A stretch of DNA of 56,428 nt from a virus: IMG/VR virus record IMGVR_UViG_3300042475_004438, positions 1 through 56,428 of that record. One strand, given 5' to 3'. The notes under the pieces are model-generated. The model did not search any database and was not told where the DNA came from. It was given only the letters and a program-made list of their open reading frames with translations. Positions 16,176-22,827 of the stretch are shown here, one piece after another (the first letter of the stretch is position 1; each line of letters starts with the position of its first letter). A program made the position numbers and the translations under genes.

Positions 16176-16948
16176 CCTTTGACCTCCTCCCCTGGGAAAC
16201 CGCCCCCCAGCCCCCCGAGCAGGCCACCGCCACGATCGAGTGGAACGGCGGCGAGCTGGTGATTCCCCGGCTGGGCTACCTCACGGTGGATGAGATGCAG
16301 AGCATCCGGGAGATCGACCCGCAGAATGCCCTTTATCGCCTGATCACCGCCGCTGCGGTGGCCCTCAGCCAGGCCGCCCCCGATCACACTGCCCACTGGT
16401 GCTACGGCCTGCTTGTCCGGCTCCTGGCGCAGGAACAGGGCGCCAAAGCCGGCCGGATGAGCCCCGAGGAGCAGGCCCTGCAGGTGGTTCACGCTGAGAT
16501 CATCGGCCCCTTCCTGGAAGAAGCCAGGGCCATCACCAACCGTGTCACGATCCGGGCCGTCACCGTGATCTTGCAGCGGATAAAGCCCGCCTGGACCGAC
16601 GAGCAGACCCGCAAGCTCCCCGGCCCCCTTTTGGGGATCCTCCACGCCTTTGAGCAGGAGGAGGAGCGGGCCGGCGCTGGCCTGCAGCAGGACCCGGCGG
16701 CTGAGATGCGGGCGCTGGAGGAGGCGCTGGGAAAGTTGCAGGAGGTGGTCGGCTCGACTGCGACCGACCCGACTGGGCCCGAGCCTTCTGGGACTGCCGC
16801 AGATTCTGGCCCGGAGCCCCTGAGTTCAGCCGCGAGCGCTTCGGGAAGCTCCCCGCCGGCTATGTCCTCCAGGCCCTCCAGGCGGGCCACGCCGCCGAAC
16901 GCGAAAGGCTTCACCGGGAAGAGAAAGGCGTCGCCCAAATCGCCCTGA
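16172..16948 (+). CDS. tail assembly chaperone, short form (G-like)
   Basis: The 258-residue zero-frame product of the chaperone locus. Residues 1-185 look like a real folded domain (GGELVIPRLGYLTVDEMQSI, DPQNALYRLITAA). After the slippery heptamer at 16729 the zero frame becomes Ser/Pro/Ala-rich low-complexity sequence, as expected where the other frame carries the conserved protein. Tail assembly chaperones coat the tape measure during tail assembly. Overlaps the gp10-like gene as ATGA. Confidence 0.65.
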   Translation: MTFDLLPWETAPQPPEQATATIEWNGGELVIPRLGYLTVDEMQSIREIDPQNALYRLITAAAVALSQAAPDHTAHWCYGLLVRLLAQEQGAKAGRMSPEEQALQVVHAEIIGPFLEEARAITNRVTIRAVTVILQRIKPAWTDEQTRKLPGPLLGILHAFEQEEERAGAGLQQDPAAEMRALEEALGKLQEVVGSTATDPTGPEPSGTAADSGPEPLSSAASASGSSPPAMSSRPSRRATPPNAKGFTGKRKASPKSP

Positions 16949-17409
16949 TCCTCGCCGAGACCAACCGCAATCGCGAAGCCCAGTCCGAGCCCTACAGCCT
17001 CCGGGACTTCTGCTTCTGGGTGGAGGTGGCCGAGAAGCCGCGCCCCCCGAGCGAGGCCGGCGCCGCCCTGCTGGAGCTGCTGGAGCGCAACCTCCTGCCG
17101 GGGTTCGTGCTCGACGGCCCATGGCTGGCCGATCTGGAGGCCCAGGGCCGTGGCGTCACCCCGCCGCCGCGGCTGTGTTGGGCGGCCGAGGATGCGATCC
17201 TCCTGGCCCCCTACCGGGTGGATGCAGGCCACTGGGGCGGGTTCCTCGTGGCCCAGCGCAGCGCCGCGGGCCGGATGCGGGAGTTCGCCTCTGAGGCCGG
17301 CGAGGTCGTGGCCCTGCTGGTGCCCACCGATGCGGTGCCGGGGCGATCGTTTACCGCAGCCCAGGCCGGCGCGGTGCTGGTGTTGGCGAGCCGGGAAAAC
17401 TCCAGGTAG
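16172..17409 (+). CDS. tail assembly chaperone, -1 frameshift long form (GT-like)
   Basis: A -1 shift at GGGAAAG joins the first 187 or so residues to a second frame of about 225 residues that has no start codon of its own until 17020. That frame is protein-like from the slip point: RPDWARAFWDCRRFWP, EFSRERFGKLPAGYVLQAL, SLRDFCFWVEVAEKPRPP, GFVLDGPWLADLEAQ. The product is about 411 residues. This is the G/GT arrangement known from lambda and many tailed phages. The stop TAG lies inside late element copy 7. A start at GTG 17020 giving a separate 129-aa protein is the alternative. Confidence 0.7.
16729..16735 (+). other. programmed -1 frameshift site GGGAAAG
   Basis: Slippery heptamer G-GGA-AAG in the zero-frame phase (ctG GGA AAG ttg), the same heptamer used by lambda G/GT. 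Downstream zero frame is low complexity while the -1 frame is conserved-looking. Confidence 0.75.
17392..17409 (+). promoter_or_regulatory. late element copy 7
   Basis: CGGGAAAACTCCAGGTAG; it includes the TAG stop of the chaperone long form and its core ends 24 bases before ATG 17427. Confidence 0.7.
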
Positions 17410-17426
17410 AGAAACCACCCCCGGCC

Positions 17427-18293
17427 ATGCCCTCGACCGTTGATTACGCCGCCGCGCTGGATATCCAGCATTTTATCGTCCCGATGCGACTCGCATCCGT
17501 GGCACTGGAAGATGCTGCTGCCGCCGCCGCCAACAACGGTGCGAACCTCAGCGCCTGGCTGAACACCGCCAACGCGATCAGTGGCGCCGGGGCTGTGAGC
17601 ACCAGCGGGGAGGCCTCCACCTTCCAGCTGAATGTGAACGGCGTGGTTCGCACCGTCACCAATGCGGCGCTTGCTACCAACGTGGTGACCCTGACCCTCA
17701 ACGCCGCTGCTGGTGTGCTCGTGGGCGATCGGATCACCGTGGCCGCCCTTCCGAGCCCCTTCGCGAGCTGTAACGGCGCCTTCACCGTGACGGGGGTTAC
17801 TACCGCCTCCCCCTTCACCGTGAGCTATGCCCTCACCGGCGCCAACATCACCTCGGCCGCCGTTGCCGCTGGCACCGTGACCACGGGCCTTTACCCCTTG
17901 GATGGAACCGGCAAGCCGATCCAACTCCTCAACGTCACCGGCGCCCCTCTCTCGACGCAAGAACAGGACGAGAAGGTTCTCACGCACGATCAGGTAACCC
18001 GCGGCGCTTCAATCTCTATCGGAATCAATACCGACTCCAGCATCGCCTTTAAGGGTATGACCGTGCATAAATCGGTCGATCACAAGATCATGGAGGTGAT
18101 CCGACAGCTGGGTGTTGCCGAGAAGCTCGCCGTTAAGTATCTGCGGGTCGGGCCTGGTGGCACCACTGAGAGGAAGCTCTGCTACGGCCGGATCACTTCC
18201 AAGCAGGAGGAGGGCGATGCAGGCGCTCTGGTGAAGTACGGCGCCAGCCTAATGGTGCTGGGCCAGGTTTACACCATCTACGACAACGCCTGA
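17427..18293 (+). CDS. probable major tail protein
   Basis: A 288-residue, low-charge, Ala/Thr/Gly/Val-rich protein. Residues 70-150 form an Ig-like beta stretch (VTLTLNAAAGVLVGDRITV, FTVTGVTTASPFTVSY), and the C-terminal part (HDQVTRGASISIGINTDSS, VKYGASLMVLGQVYTIYDNA) looks like a tail-tube fold. It has a dedicated late element and follows the chaperone locus. A tube protein is expected in this module and no other candidate fits better. Another beta-rich virion protein cannot be excluded. Confidence 0.5.
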   Translation: MPSTVDYAAALDIQHFIVPMRLASVALEDAAAAAANNGANLSAWLNTANAISGAGAVSTSGEASTFQLNVNGVVRTVTNAALATNVVTLTLNAAAGVLVGDRITVAALPSPFASCNGAFTVTGVTTASPFTVSYALTGANITSAAVAAGTVTTGLYPLDGTGKPIQLLNVTGAPLSTQEQDEKVLTHDQVTRGASISIGINTDSSIAFKGMTVHKSVDHKIMEVIRQLGVAEKLAVKYLRVGPGGTTERKLCYGRITSKQEEGDAGALVKYGASLMVLGQVYTIYDNA

Positions 18294-18294
18294 G

Positions 18295-18465
18295 GTGGAT
18301 ATTGACGGTCAGGTGCATTTGGTGATCTCAGACAGCCGGCCTGGGCAGCGCCTGTGGCGCGTCTGCTCCGGTGGCTCCTGCCTGGTGCATCGGAGCCTCG
18401 GGGTGGTGATGGGGCACTACCGGGCGCTGCTGATCAGCCAGGGGCGAGAGGTTGGGGAGGGGTGA
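18295..18465 (+). CDS. hypothetical protein, 56 aa
   Basis: A small protein starting at GTG 18295, one base after the stop of the tail gene, with GAGG overlapping the start. It looks like a compact beta-rich domain (GQVHLVISDSRPGQRLWRV, SCLVHRSLGVVMGHYRALL). It ends just before a strong terminator hairpin, so it closes this rightward transcription unit. Function unknown. Confidence 0.55.
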   Translation: MDIDGQVHLVISDSRPGQRLWRVCSGGSCLVHRSLGVVMGHYRALLISQGREVGEG

Positions 18466-18470
18466 GCATA

Positions 18471-18505
18471 AAAAAGCCCAGGGGTTCTGACTCCCCTGGG
18501 CCTTG
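18471..18505. terminator. bidirectional terminator
   Basis: Stem GCCCAGGGG (18476-18484), 8-base loop, CCCCTGGGC (18493-18501). On the - strand it is followed by a run of six T, on the + strand by CTTGTT. It separates the rightward head/tail genes from the leftward gene at 18531-18788. Confidence 0.85.
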
Positions 18506-18530
18506 TTGAAGCATCCCGCAGTAGTCTAGG

Positions 18531-18788
18531 TCAGGACAGGGGCGGCACAAAGGGCCACTCCGCCTCCAGTCTCTCTGGCCCCTTGTTCAGCAGGCCCTCC
18601 ACCAGCTGGTCAACGGTGACCCCCTGCACGGCGGCCATCGCCTCCAGCCGCTCCACCTCGTCGGGAGAGAGATCAACCAGCAGCTCGGCCATGGGGTCCT
18701 CCTCCCTCCACAGGCTGTAGAACCAGGCGCCGCAGGCGAAAGCCTGCAGCACTATCAGGGTGAGCACGATGGCCTTGAGGGTGTCCAT
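18531..18788 (-). CDS. membrane-anchored small protein, 85 aa
   Basis: The start at 18788 gives an N-terminal membrane segment (LKAIVLTLIVLQAFACGAWFY) followed by a soluble part (LSPDEVERLEAMAAVQGVTVDQLVEGLL) that resembles a ribbon-helix-helix or small helical domain. An internal Met (at the MAELLVDL segment) could give a separate soluble form. It reads into the terminator at 18471-18505. A copy of the CGCCCCTGTCCAGA element lies upstream at 18831. Function unknown; a holin-type or regulatory role near the endolysin cannot be told apart. Confidence 0.55.
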   Translation of the reverse strand: MDTLKAIVLTLIVLQAFACGAWFYSLWREEDPMAELLVDLSPDEVERLEAMAAVQGVTVDQLVEGLLNKGPERLEAEWPFVPPLS

Positions 18789-18830
18789 GTGTGATCCGGG
18801 AATTAGGTGGTGATTCAGGAACAGTGCAAA

Positions 18831-18844
18831 TCTGGACAGGGGCG
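18831..18844 (-). promoter_or_regulatory. CGCCCCTGTCCAGA element, copy 1
   Basis: A 14-mer found in three exact - strand copies (here, 19186 and 49276). This copy is about 43 bases upstream of the start at 18788. It is a candidate operator or promoter element of leftward genes. Confidence 0.45.
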
Positions 18845-18854
18845 CGGCCATGTA

Positions 18855-19139
18855 TCAAGAAGCCTCCCTGACCTGCATCACAAGGTCAAGAGGCCTGAGG
18901 TTCTTGCCATGGTGAGCGACAAACTCAAGGCGCCACTCTGTGCCGCAGTCCTGGCAGCGCAGGGGGATGGCTAGACATTCGGCCAAAATGGTTCCTTCTG
19001 TTTGCCCGGTTTTAATGGGTGTCATCATTGCGACAGAGCTACTGACGCAGTGCGGGCAGCTGATCACCTGTGCCGTGCGCTCGTCAACCTCAACGGCGTA
19101 AGGTGCGAGGGTGGCATCAGGGGCAAGCGCGGTAGGCAT
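18855..19139 (-). CDS. zinc-ribbon protein, 94 aa
   Basis: A small protein with a two-knuckle zinc site: SCPHCVSSSV near residue 28 and RCQDCGTEWRLEF near residue 64, then a C-terminal helix (LDLVMQVREAS). ATG 19139 is chosen because sequence upstream is not protein-like in this frame. Similar small ribbons are frequent in cyanophage accessory regions. It could bind nucleic acid, but the role is unknown. A CGCCCCTGTCCAGA element lies 47 bases upstream. Confidence 0.6.
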   Translation of the reverse strand: MPTALAPDATLAPYAVEVDERTAQVISCPHCVSSSVAMMTPIKTGQTEGTILAECLAIPLRCQDCGTEWRLEFVAHHGKNLRPLDLVMQVREAS

Positions 19140-19457
19140 GGAGTCGCTGGCTGTGAATGACCTTGGTAGCTTATCTAAATCCAAGTCTGGACAGGGGCGC
19201 TGCAGCATTACAGCATCAGGTTTCGCACCAGCTCGACTGGGGTAACCTGCGGCAGTCCGGGTTGGCCCGAATACAACACCAGTCCCTGACTGGGAATCAG
19301 GGCAGGGGTGGGGGGTTTGTAGTGGCCTCCCTGAAACCTCATCCAACGACCCGGCGCAACAATCGCTTGACAAAACGCGGGCGATTAGCCCTACGCTTTG
19401 AGGACCTTGGCAGGGATGCCAGGGGCTCACTACTTCCCGCTTCGAGCGGGATAACCC
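19140..19457. other. 318-base intergenic region between divergent genes
   Basis: No convincing gene. It contains the CGCCCCTGTCCAGA element (19186-19199, - strand) for the leftward gene. Toward the right is a weak sigma-70-like candidate for the KilA-N gene, TTGACA at 19367 and TACGCT at 19392 with a 19-base spacer. A short CCCGCTTCGAGCGGG hairpin (19437-19451) lies just before ATG 19458 and could affect translation of that gene. Confidence 0.5.
19186..19199 (-). promoter_or_regulatory. CGCCCCTGTCCAGA element, copy 2
   Basis: Exact 14-mer about 47 bases upstream of the leftward start at 19139. Confidence 0.45.
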
Positions 19458-20141
19458 ATGAAGAACGCGAACTGCGGCCCAGCTTTGCTGTCGGCCGGCA
19501 TCGAGGCCCGCCAGTGGAACGGCTGCGCAATTCAGCGCCGCGAGGCGGATGGCTTTGTGAACGCCACGGCCATGTGCAAGGCCGGCGGGAAGCGGTGGAC
19601 GCTCTACTCCGCCAACGACCGAACCAAGGAGTACGTCTGCGCCCTTGCCGAGGGGTTGGGCATTCAGATCCCATGCGGCGCAGCCGAGGTCGGAATTCCG
19701 ACTTCGGGAATCCACGGCCTGATTCACATCGTCAAGGGCGGCCGGCCCGAGCTGCAGGGCACCTGGATCCACCCCCGCCTGGCGGTCGATCTGGCCCGCT
19801 GGATCTCACCAGCCTTTGCCGTTTGGATGGATGGCTGGTTCCTGGAGTCCATCGGCGTGGCCCAGTCCGCCACTGCAGAGCCCCTCCAGCAGCGCACCGC
19901 CGCCGCATCGCGCCCCCGTGGCCTGCGGAAGGATCCCGTCTGGAAGTCGTCCTACTACCTCCCGGCCCTGATTCATCAGCGCTGGATCGGTGACCCCGAG
20001 GCCAACGAGATCATCCGGGGCATCGCTCACCACCTGCTGCTCTCCTGCGGCCCACTGCCGGCCATAGCAGCAGTGGACGAGGCGGCGCTCAGCTGGAGCC
20101 GGGCCATGAAGGCACGGACGGGGCAGCAGGTTTGGTGGTGA
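19458..20141 (+). CDS. KilA-N domain protein
   Basis: A 227-residue protein with an N-terminal KilA-N DNA-binding domain: IQRREADGFVNATAMCKAGG, KRW..Y, then TWIHPRLAVDLARWISPAFAVWMDGWFLE. The C-terminal part (KSSYYLPALIHQRW, LSCGPLPAIAAVDEAALSW) is unassigned. KilA-N proteins are found in many temperate phages and large DNA viruses, often as antirepressors or DNA-binding regulators. It is the only rightward gene in an island of leftward genes and has its own upstream gap, so it is probably a separately controlled moron. Confidence 0.85.
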   Translation: MKNANCGPALLSAGIEARQWNGCAIQRREADGFVNATAMCKAGGKRWTLYSANDRTKEYVCALAEGLGIQIPCGAAEVGIPTSGIHGLIHIVKGGRPELQGTWIHPRLAVDLARWISPAFAVWMDGWFLESIGVAQSATAEPLQQRTAAASRPRGLRKDPVWKSSYYLPALIHQRWIGDPEANEIIRGIAHHLLLSCGPLPAIAAVDEAALSWSRAMKARTGQQVWW

Positions 20142-20209
20142 TCGCCAGGGCGGGCCGGGCGCTTCCGGTGGAGGCCGCCAACCCGCCTATCCCTCGCGGG
20201 CCCACTGGA

Positions 20210-20422
20210 TCAGCCGGGCGTCCCTAAGGTCAGCCTGGCCTCACACTCAAAGACCACGATCGGCGGTGGGGTCATGGTGGGCGAGCCGGGAGGGGCTCCG
20301 CTGAACAGGTCAAAGCGCCGGGCGCAGTCGTGGCACCCCTCGCGCCAAAACCACTCATGGCCCTCCTGCTCGCCCACGCCGGGGCAGCGCTCTATGTCGG
20401 GCGGGAGGGATGGGGTGGTCAT
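20210..20422 (-). CDS. hypothetical protein, 70 aa
   Basis: A small protein with a possible metal site (ERCPGVGEQEGHEWFW, then GCHDCARRF) and an IVVFECEARL ending. Its start overlaps the stop of the upstream gene (ATGA at 20419-20422), which supports it. It is the last gene of the leftward endolysin cluster and converges with the KilA-N gene. Function unknown. Confidence 0.55.
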   Translation of the reverse strand: MTTPSLPPDIERCPGVGEQEGHEWFWREGCHDCARRFDLFSGAPPGSPTMTPPPIVVFECEARLTLGTPG

Positions 20423-20643
20423 GGCAGGCGGCAGTATTCACGAACGCGATCGGCGGAATCCCCTGCAAGCTCACGGGCGGCTTGCAGGTTGTCGGCGTGC
20501 TTGATCTCCAACAGGGCGGTGTAGGCCTCGCCGAGGGCATCCCAGCGGCGCAGCTCGCGCTCTGATTCGGGCAGGGGGAATGGGACCAGCCGCTGAGCGA
20601 GGGCGTACAGGCGAAGCTGGCGGAGTAGGTGGAAGATGTTCAT
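20419..20643 (-). CDS. hypothetical helical protein, 74 aa
   Basis: An almost all-helical small protein (FHLLRQLRLYALAQRLV, ESERELRRWDALGEAYTALLEI, AARELAGDSADRVREY). No membrane segment and no recognised family. Coupled by overlap to the 70-aa gene downstream and separated from the upstream gene by 42 bases. Confidence 0.55.
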   Translation of the reverse strand: MNIFHLLRQLRLYALAQRLVPFPLPESERELRRWDALGEAYTALLEIKHADNLQAARELAGDSADRVREYCRLP

Positions 20644-20685
20644 GGGCTTAGTGGCTGGTGAGTGGTCGGCAGGGGTCGTGATCGC

Positions 20686-20907
20686 TCATGCCTTCCCGCC
20701 CCACTTCTTCCGCTGAAATCCACGCACCGAATCCCGGCGCATCAGCACGTGGGGGCCGCCGCCGATGGGGATCAAGCACACGTGACCCGGCAGGTCGGGC
20801 AGGCCGCGAGGGGTGTAGGTGCGGCCATTGGGCCCGGCCCAGAAGTCACCGAGGCGGAACCGATCGGCGCGAGGCGTGATGATCCCGGTGAAGGCGGATT
20901 TTTTCAT
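20686..20907 (-). CDS. hypothetical protein, 73 aa
   Basis: A small basic beta-rich protein (RLGDFWAGPNGRTYTPRGL, GHVCLIPIGGGPHVLMRRDSV). ATG 20907 is used because it overlaps the upstream stop (ATGA). Part of the leftward endolysin cluster. No family recognised. Confidence 0.6.
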   Translation of the reverse strand: MKKSAFTGIITPRADRFRLGDFWAGPNGRTYTPRGLPDLPGHVCLIPIGGGPHVLMRRDSVRGFQRKKWGGKA

Positions 20908-21275
20908 GGCCGACCCCCTTCGCTGCAGCAATAGGCCTCGCAGGATCGAGCCCAGTCGTGGTTGTCCGTCGCCTCGGGGAAGTGAAGACTGCAGAAGCCG
21001 TAGAACCTTCGCTCCGTGCCGCCCGTTGTGCGCCGATATGGCCTCTCCTCAAACAGGCGGCACGACCGGCACGTGCGAACGATGTCGGCCACGGGGATGC
21101 GTGGCAGCTCTGACGCATAGGAGGCCCACATCATGCCAACCCGCACACGGCGCACCGCCTCGGCATTCATATCCAGCCGGCGGCCGATGACCGCGTGGGC
21201 GATGTCGGCGGGGGTCTCCAGGATGGCCCTGGCAAGCGTCTCCCTGGTCGCGTCGTCGTAGGTGCGGCGGGTCAT
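20904..21275 (-). CDS. HTH plus cysteine-cluster protein
   Basis: A 123-residue protein. Residues about 10-50 contain a helix-turn-helix-like segment (IGRRLDMNAEAVRRVRVG), and the rest is cysteine-rich (RTCRSCRLFEE, YGFCSLHFPEATD, SCEAYC), probably zinc-bound. The layout parallels the gene at 2183-2656, suggesting two members of one family. Its start overlaps the stop of the endolysin gene (ATGA). A regulatory role is inferred. Confidence 0.6.
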   Translation of the reverse strand: MTRRTYDDATRETLARAILETPADIAHAVIGRRLDMNAEAVRRVRVGMMWASYASELPRIPVADIVRTCRSCRLFEERPYRRTTGGTERRFYGFCSLHFPEATDNHDWARSCEAYCCSEGGRP

Positions 21276-22345
21276 ACAGCCTCCTGCAGCACGCTGACCC
21301 ACACGGTCCCCAGGTCAAGCAGGGGAAGGATCCGATCGCGGAGATCCTGGTTGTGGAGGCGGATGCAGCCAAGGGTCGGGTGCAGCTCCTGCCGTGGGTT
21401 CCAGGCCCCCGGCCAGCCGCAGGCGCTGCCGCCACCGTGCAGCATGATCCCGTCGCGATAGGGCCGTGACGTGGGCCCCTCCTGCCCTTCCAGCCCCTCC
21501 AGGTCAAACGAATACCAGCCGTAGGCGCGGCGATCTGGGGTGAATGCCGCGGTCGGGTCCTGTTCGTAGTCGCGGTGGATGCCCTTCGGGTTGATCCGGT
21601 AGAGCCCTGGCGGCGTGTCGGTGCCCGTGCGGTTCCACTCGGCCTCCTTGCCCTGTCCACGGCACAAGCAGGGGATCCTCCACAGCCGGCGCCCGTCATG
21701 GGTCCAGGCCGTGAGGGTTTCGTTCACGTCATTGGCAATCAGGTGATGATCACCGGGTTTCAGATTGGGGCGGGTCTTCGGGCCCACCATCCCCGGCGGC
21801 CAGATCGGCGGGCCCTGGGGGGCGGGGCCACCAGGCGGGCGCGGTGGCGTGGCGATCGTGACAGGGGCGGGAGCGCCGGCCACGAACAGGGCCACCTCTG
21901 CCGCCCGGCGCCGCACCAGGCCCGCCATGATCTTCTTGCCGGCCTTGCTCCAGCGGGGCAGCTCGGCCTTCACCACGGCCTCGGGGTTCTCGCCGGCCAA
22001 CAGGCGCCGCCGCAGGGTGGAAATCTCCAGACTCCTGGGACCCACGTTGAAGGTGAAGCTGATCAATGCCGCCTGCTGCTTCGGGATCCACGTCCCGGCC
22101 ATCGGGAGCAGTCGGAACACCTCGGCGGCGGCGCGGTTGATGTCCGTGTTCAGCATGCCCTCAGCAACCGCCTGGGTGATCACGGCGCCCTCCACCACGT
22201 CGGGCCCGGTGTGCCCGTAGCCGATGGTCCAGGGATCGCCCCCGCTGCCGGGGTCGGGGTAGGCGGTGAGGCGGCACCCCTCGAACTCGGCGACGATCTG
22301 CCGGGCTGGGGCTAGCCACTGGAGATCGGGGGGATTGGTGCTCAT
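21272..22345 (-). CDS. endolysin: GH24 lysozyme fused to L,D-transpeptidase (YkuD) domain
   Basis: A 357-residue two-domain lysis enzyme. Residues 10-160 are a phage-type GH24 lysozyme: EFEGCRLTAYPDP (catalytic Glu about 22), TIGYGHTG and ISFTFNVGP. After a Pro-rich linker, residues about 205-350 resemble a YkuD L,D-transpeptidase, with MLHGGG (His about 303) and HPTLGCIRLHNQD (Cys about 327). The first domain would cleave glycan strands; the second could act on peptide cross-links. There is no signal peptide, so it should need a holin. ATG 22345 is chosen for its TGATG overlap with the upstream stop. Confidence 0.85.
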   Translation of the reverse strand: MSTNPPDLQWLAPARQIVAEFEGCRLTAYPDPGSGGDPWTIGYGHTGPDVVEGAVITQAVAEGMLNTDINRAAAEVFRLLPMAGTWIPKQQAALISFTFNVGPRSLEISTLRRRLLAGENPEAVVKAELPRWSKAGKKIMAGLVRRRAAEVALFVAGAPAPVTIATPPRPPGGPAPQGPPIWPPGMVGPKTRPNLKPGDHHLIANDVNETLTAWTHDGRRLWRIPCLCRGQGKEAEWNRTGTDTPPGLYRINPKGIHRDYEQDPTAAFTPDRRAYGWYSFDLEGLEGQEGPTSRPYRDGIMLHGGGSACGWPGAWNPRQELHPTLGCIRLHNQDLRDRILPLLDLGTVWVSVLQEAV

Positions 22346-22509
22346 CAGAGAGGCCATTCGGAGATCGTCTGCCAGCCCTCGCTCTGCGGCCGGGCCACCT
22401 CGGCGACCACGGCCTCCGGGGGCACGTCAACGACCAGCGAGCAGCCGTCTTGACCGGGCGGAGGAGTTGTTGGCTCCTCACAGATCAGGCGAACGAGTCC
22501 ACAGGTCAT
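22345..22509 (-). CDS. hypothetical protein, 54 aa
   Basis: A short acidic protein (TCGLVRLICEEPTTPPPGQ, SLVVDVPPEAVVAEV) lying between two coupled overlaps: ATGA with the gene upstream and TGATG with the endolysin downstream. It has no membrane segment, so it is not a classical holin. Function unknown. Confidence 0.55.
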   Translation of the reverse strand: MTCGLVRLICEEPTTPPPGQDGCSLVVDVPPEAVVAEVARPQSEGWQTISEWPL

Positions 22510-22724
22510 CGCCGCATCCCCTGGCGCATCACCCAGGCCGTGGCGGCTTTCTGGGCGTACCACGACTGGAGGAGGAGCTTCGCCAGGTTGCGGAGGCTCA
22601 GCACGTCGTCCACCTCGTCAAGGAGGCGGCCTATGCGCTCAATCTCAAACGCCTGGGCGGTGCTCAGCTCCATGCCTGCGGGGTCCGCAGGGAGGAAACC
22701 GGCAACAGGATCGGGGGCTGGCAT
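22506..22724 (-). CDS. small helical protein, possibly NblA-like
   Basis: A 72-residue helical protein. After a Pro-rich start it reads MELSTAQAFEIERIGRLL, then SLRNLAKLLLQSWYAQKAAT and AWVMRQGM. The opening of the helix pair resembles the L-[ST]-x-x-Q-x-F-E-[IL]-x-R pattern of NblA phycobilisome-degradation proteins, which some freshwater cyanophages carry. The match is by eye and limited to one segment. It is the first gene of the leftward endolysin cluster. If it is not NblA-like, it is simply a small helical phage protein. Confidence 0.5.
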   Translation of the reverse strand: MPAPDPVAGFLPADPAGMELSTAQAFEIERIGRLLDEVDDVLSLRNLAKLLLQSWYAQKAATAWVMRQGMRR

Positions 22725-22791
22725 GGCAGCAGAATAGCTACCCAAATCCAGATAAGCATCAGGTCGGCGGGAGGATCCATAACTGGGCCAG

Positions 22792-22808
22792 CGGGAAAAC
22801 TGCGGCAG
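22792..22808 (+). promoter_or_regulatory. late element copy 8
   Basis: CGGGAAAACTGCGGCAG in the divergent gap, core ending 25 bases before ATG 22828. It lies where rightward late genes resume after the inverted island. Confidence 0.75.
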
Positions 22809-22827
22809 AAGCTCCGACCGCTCCGCC

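Noticed and set aside
22345-22509. The 54-aa gene before the endolysin as a holin
   Set aside because: It has no transmembrane segment.
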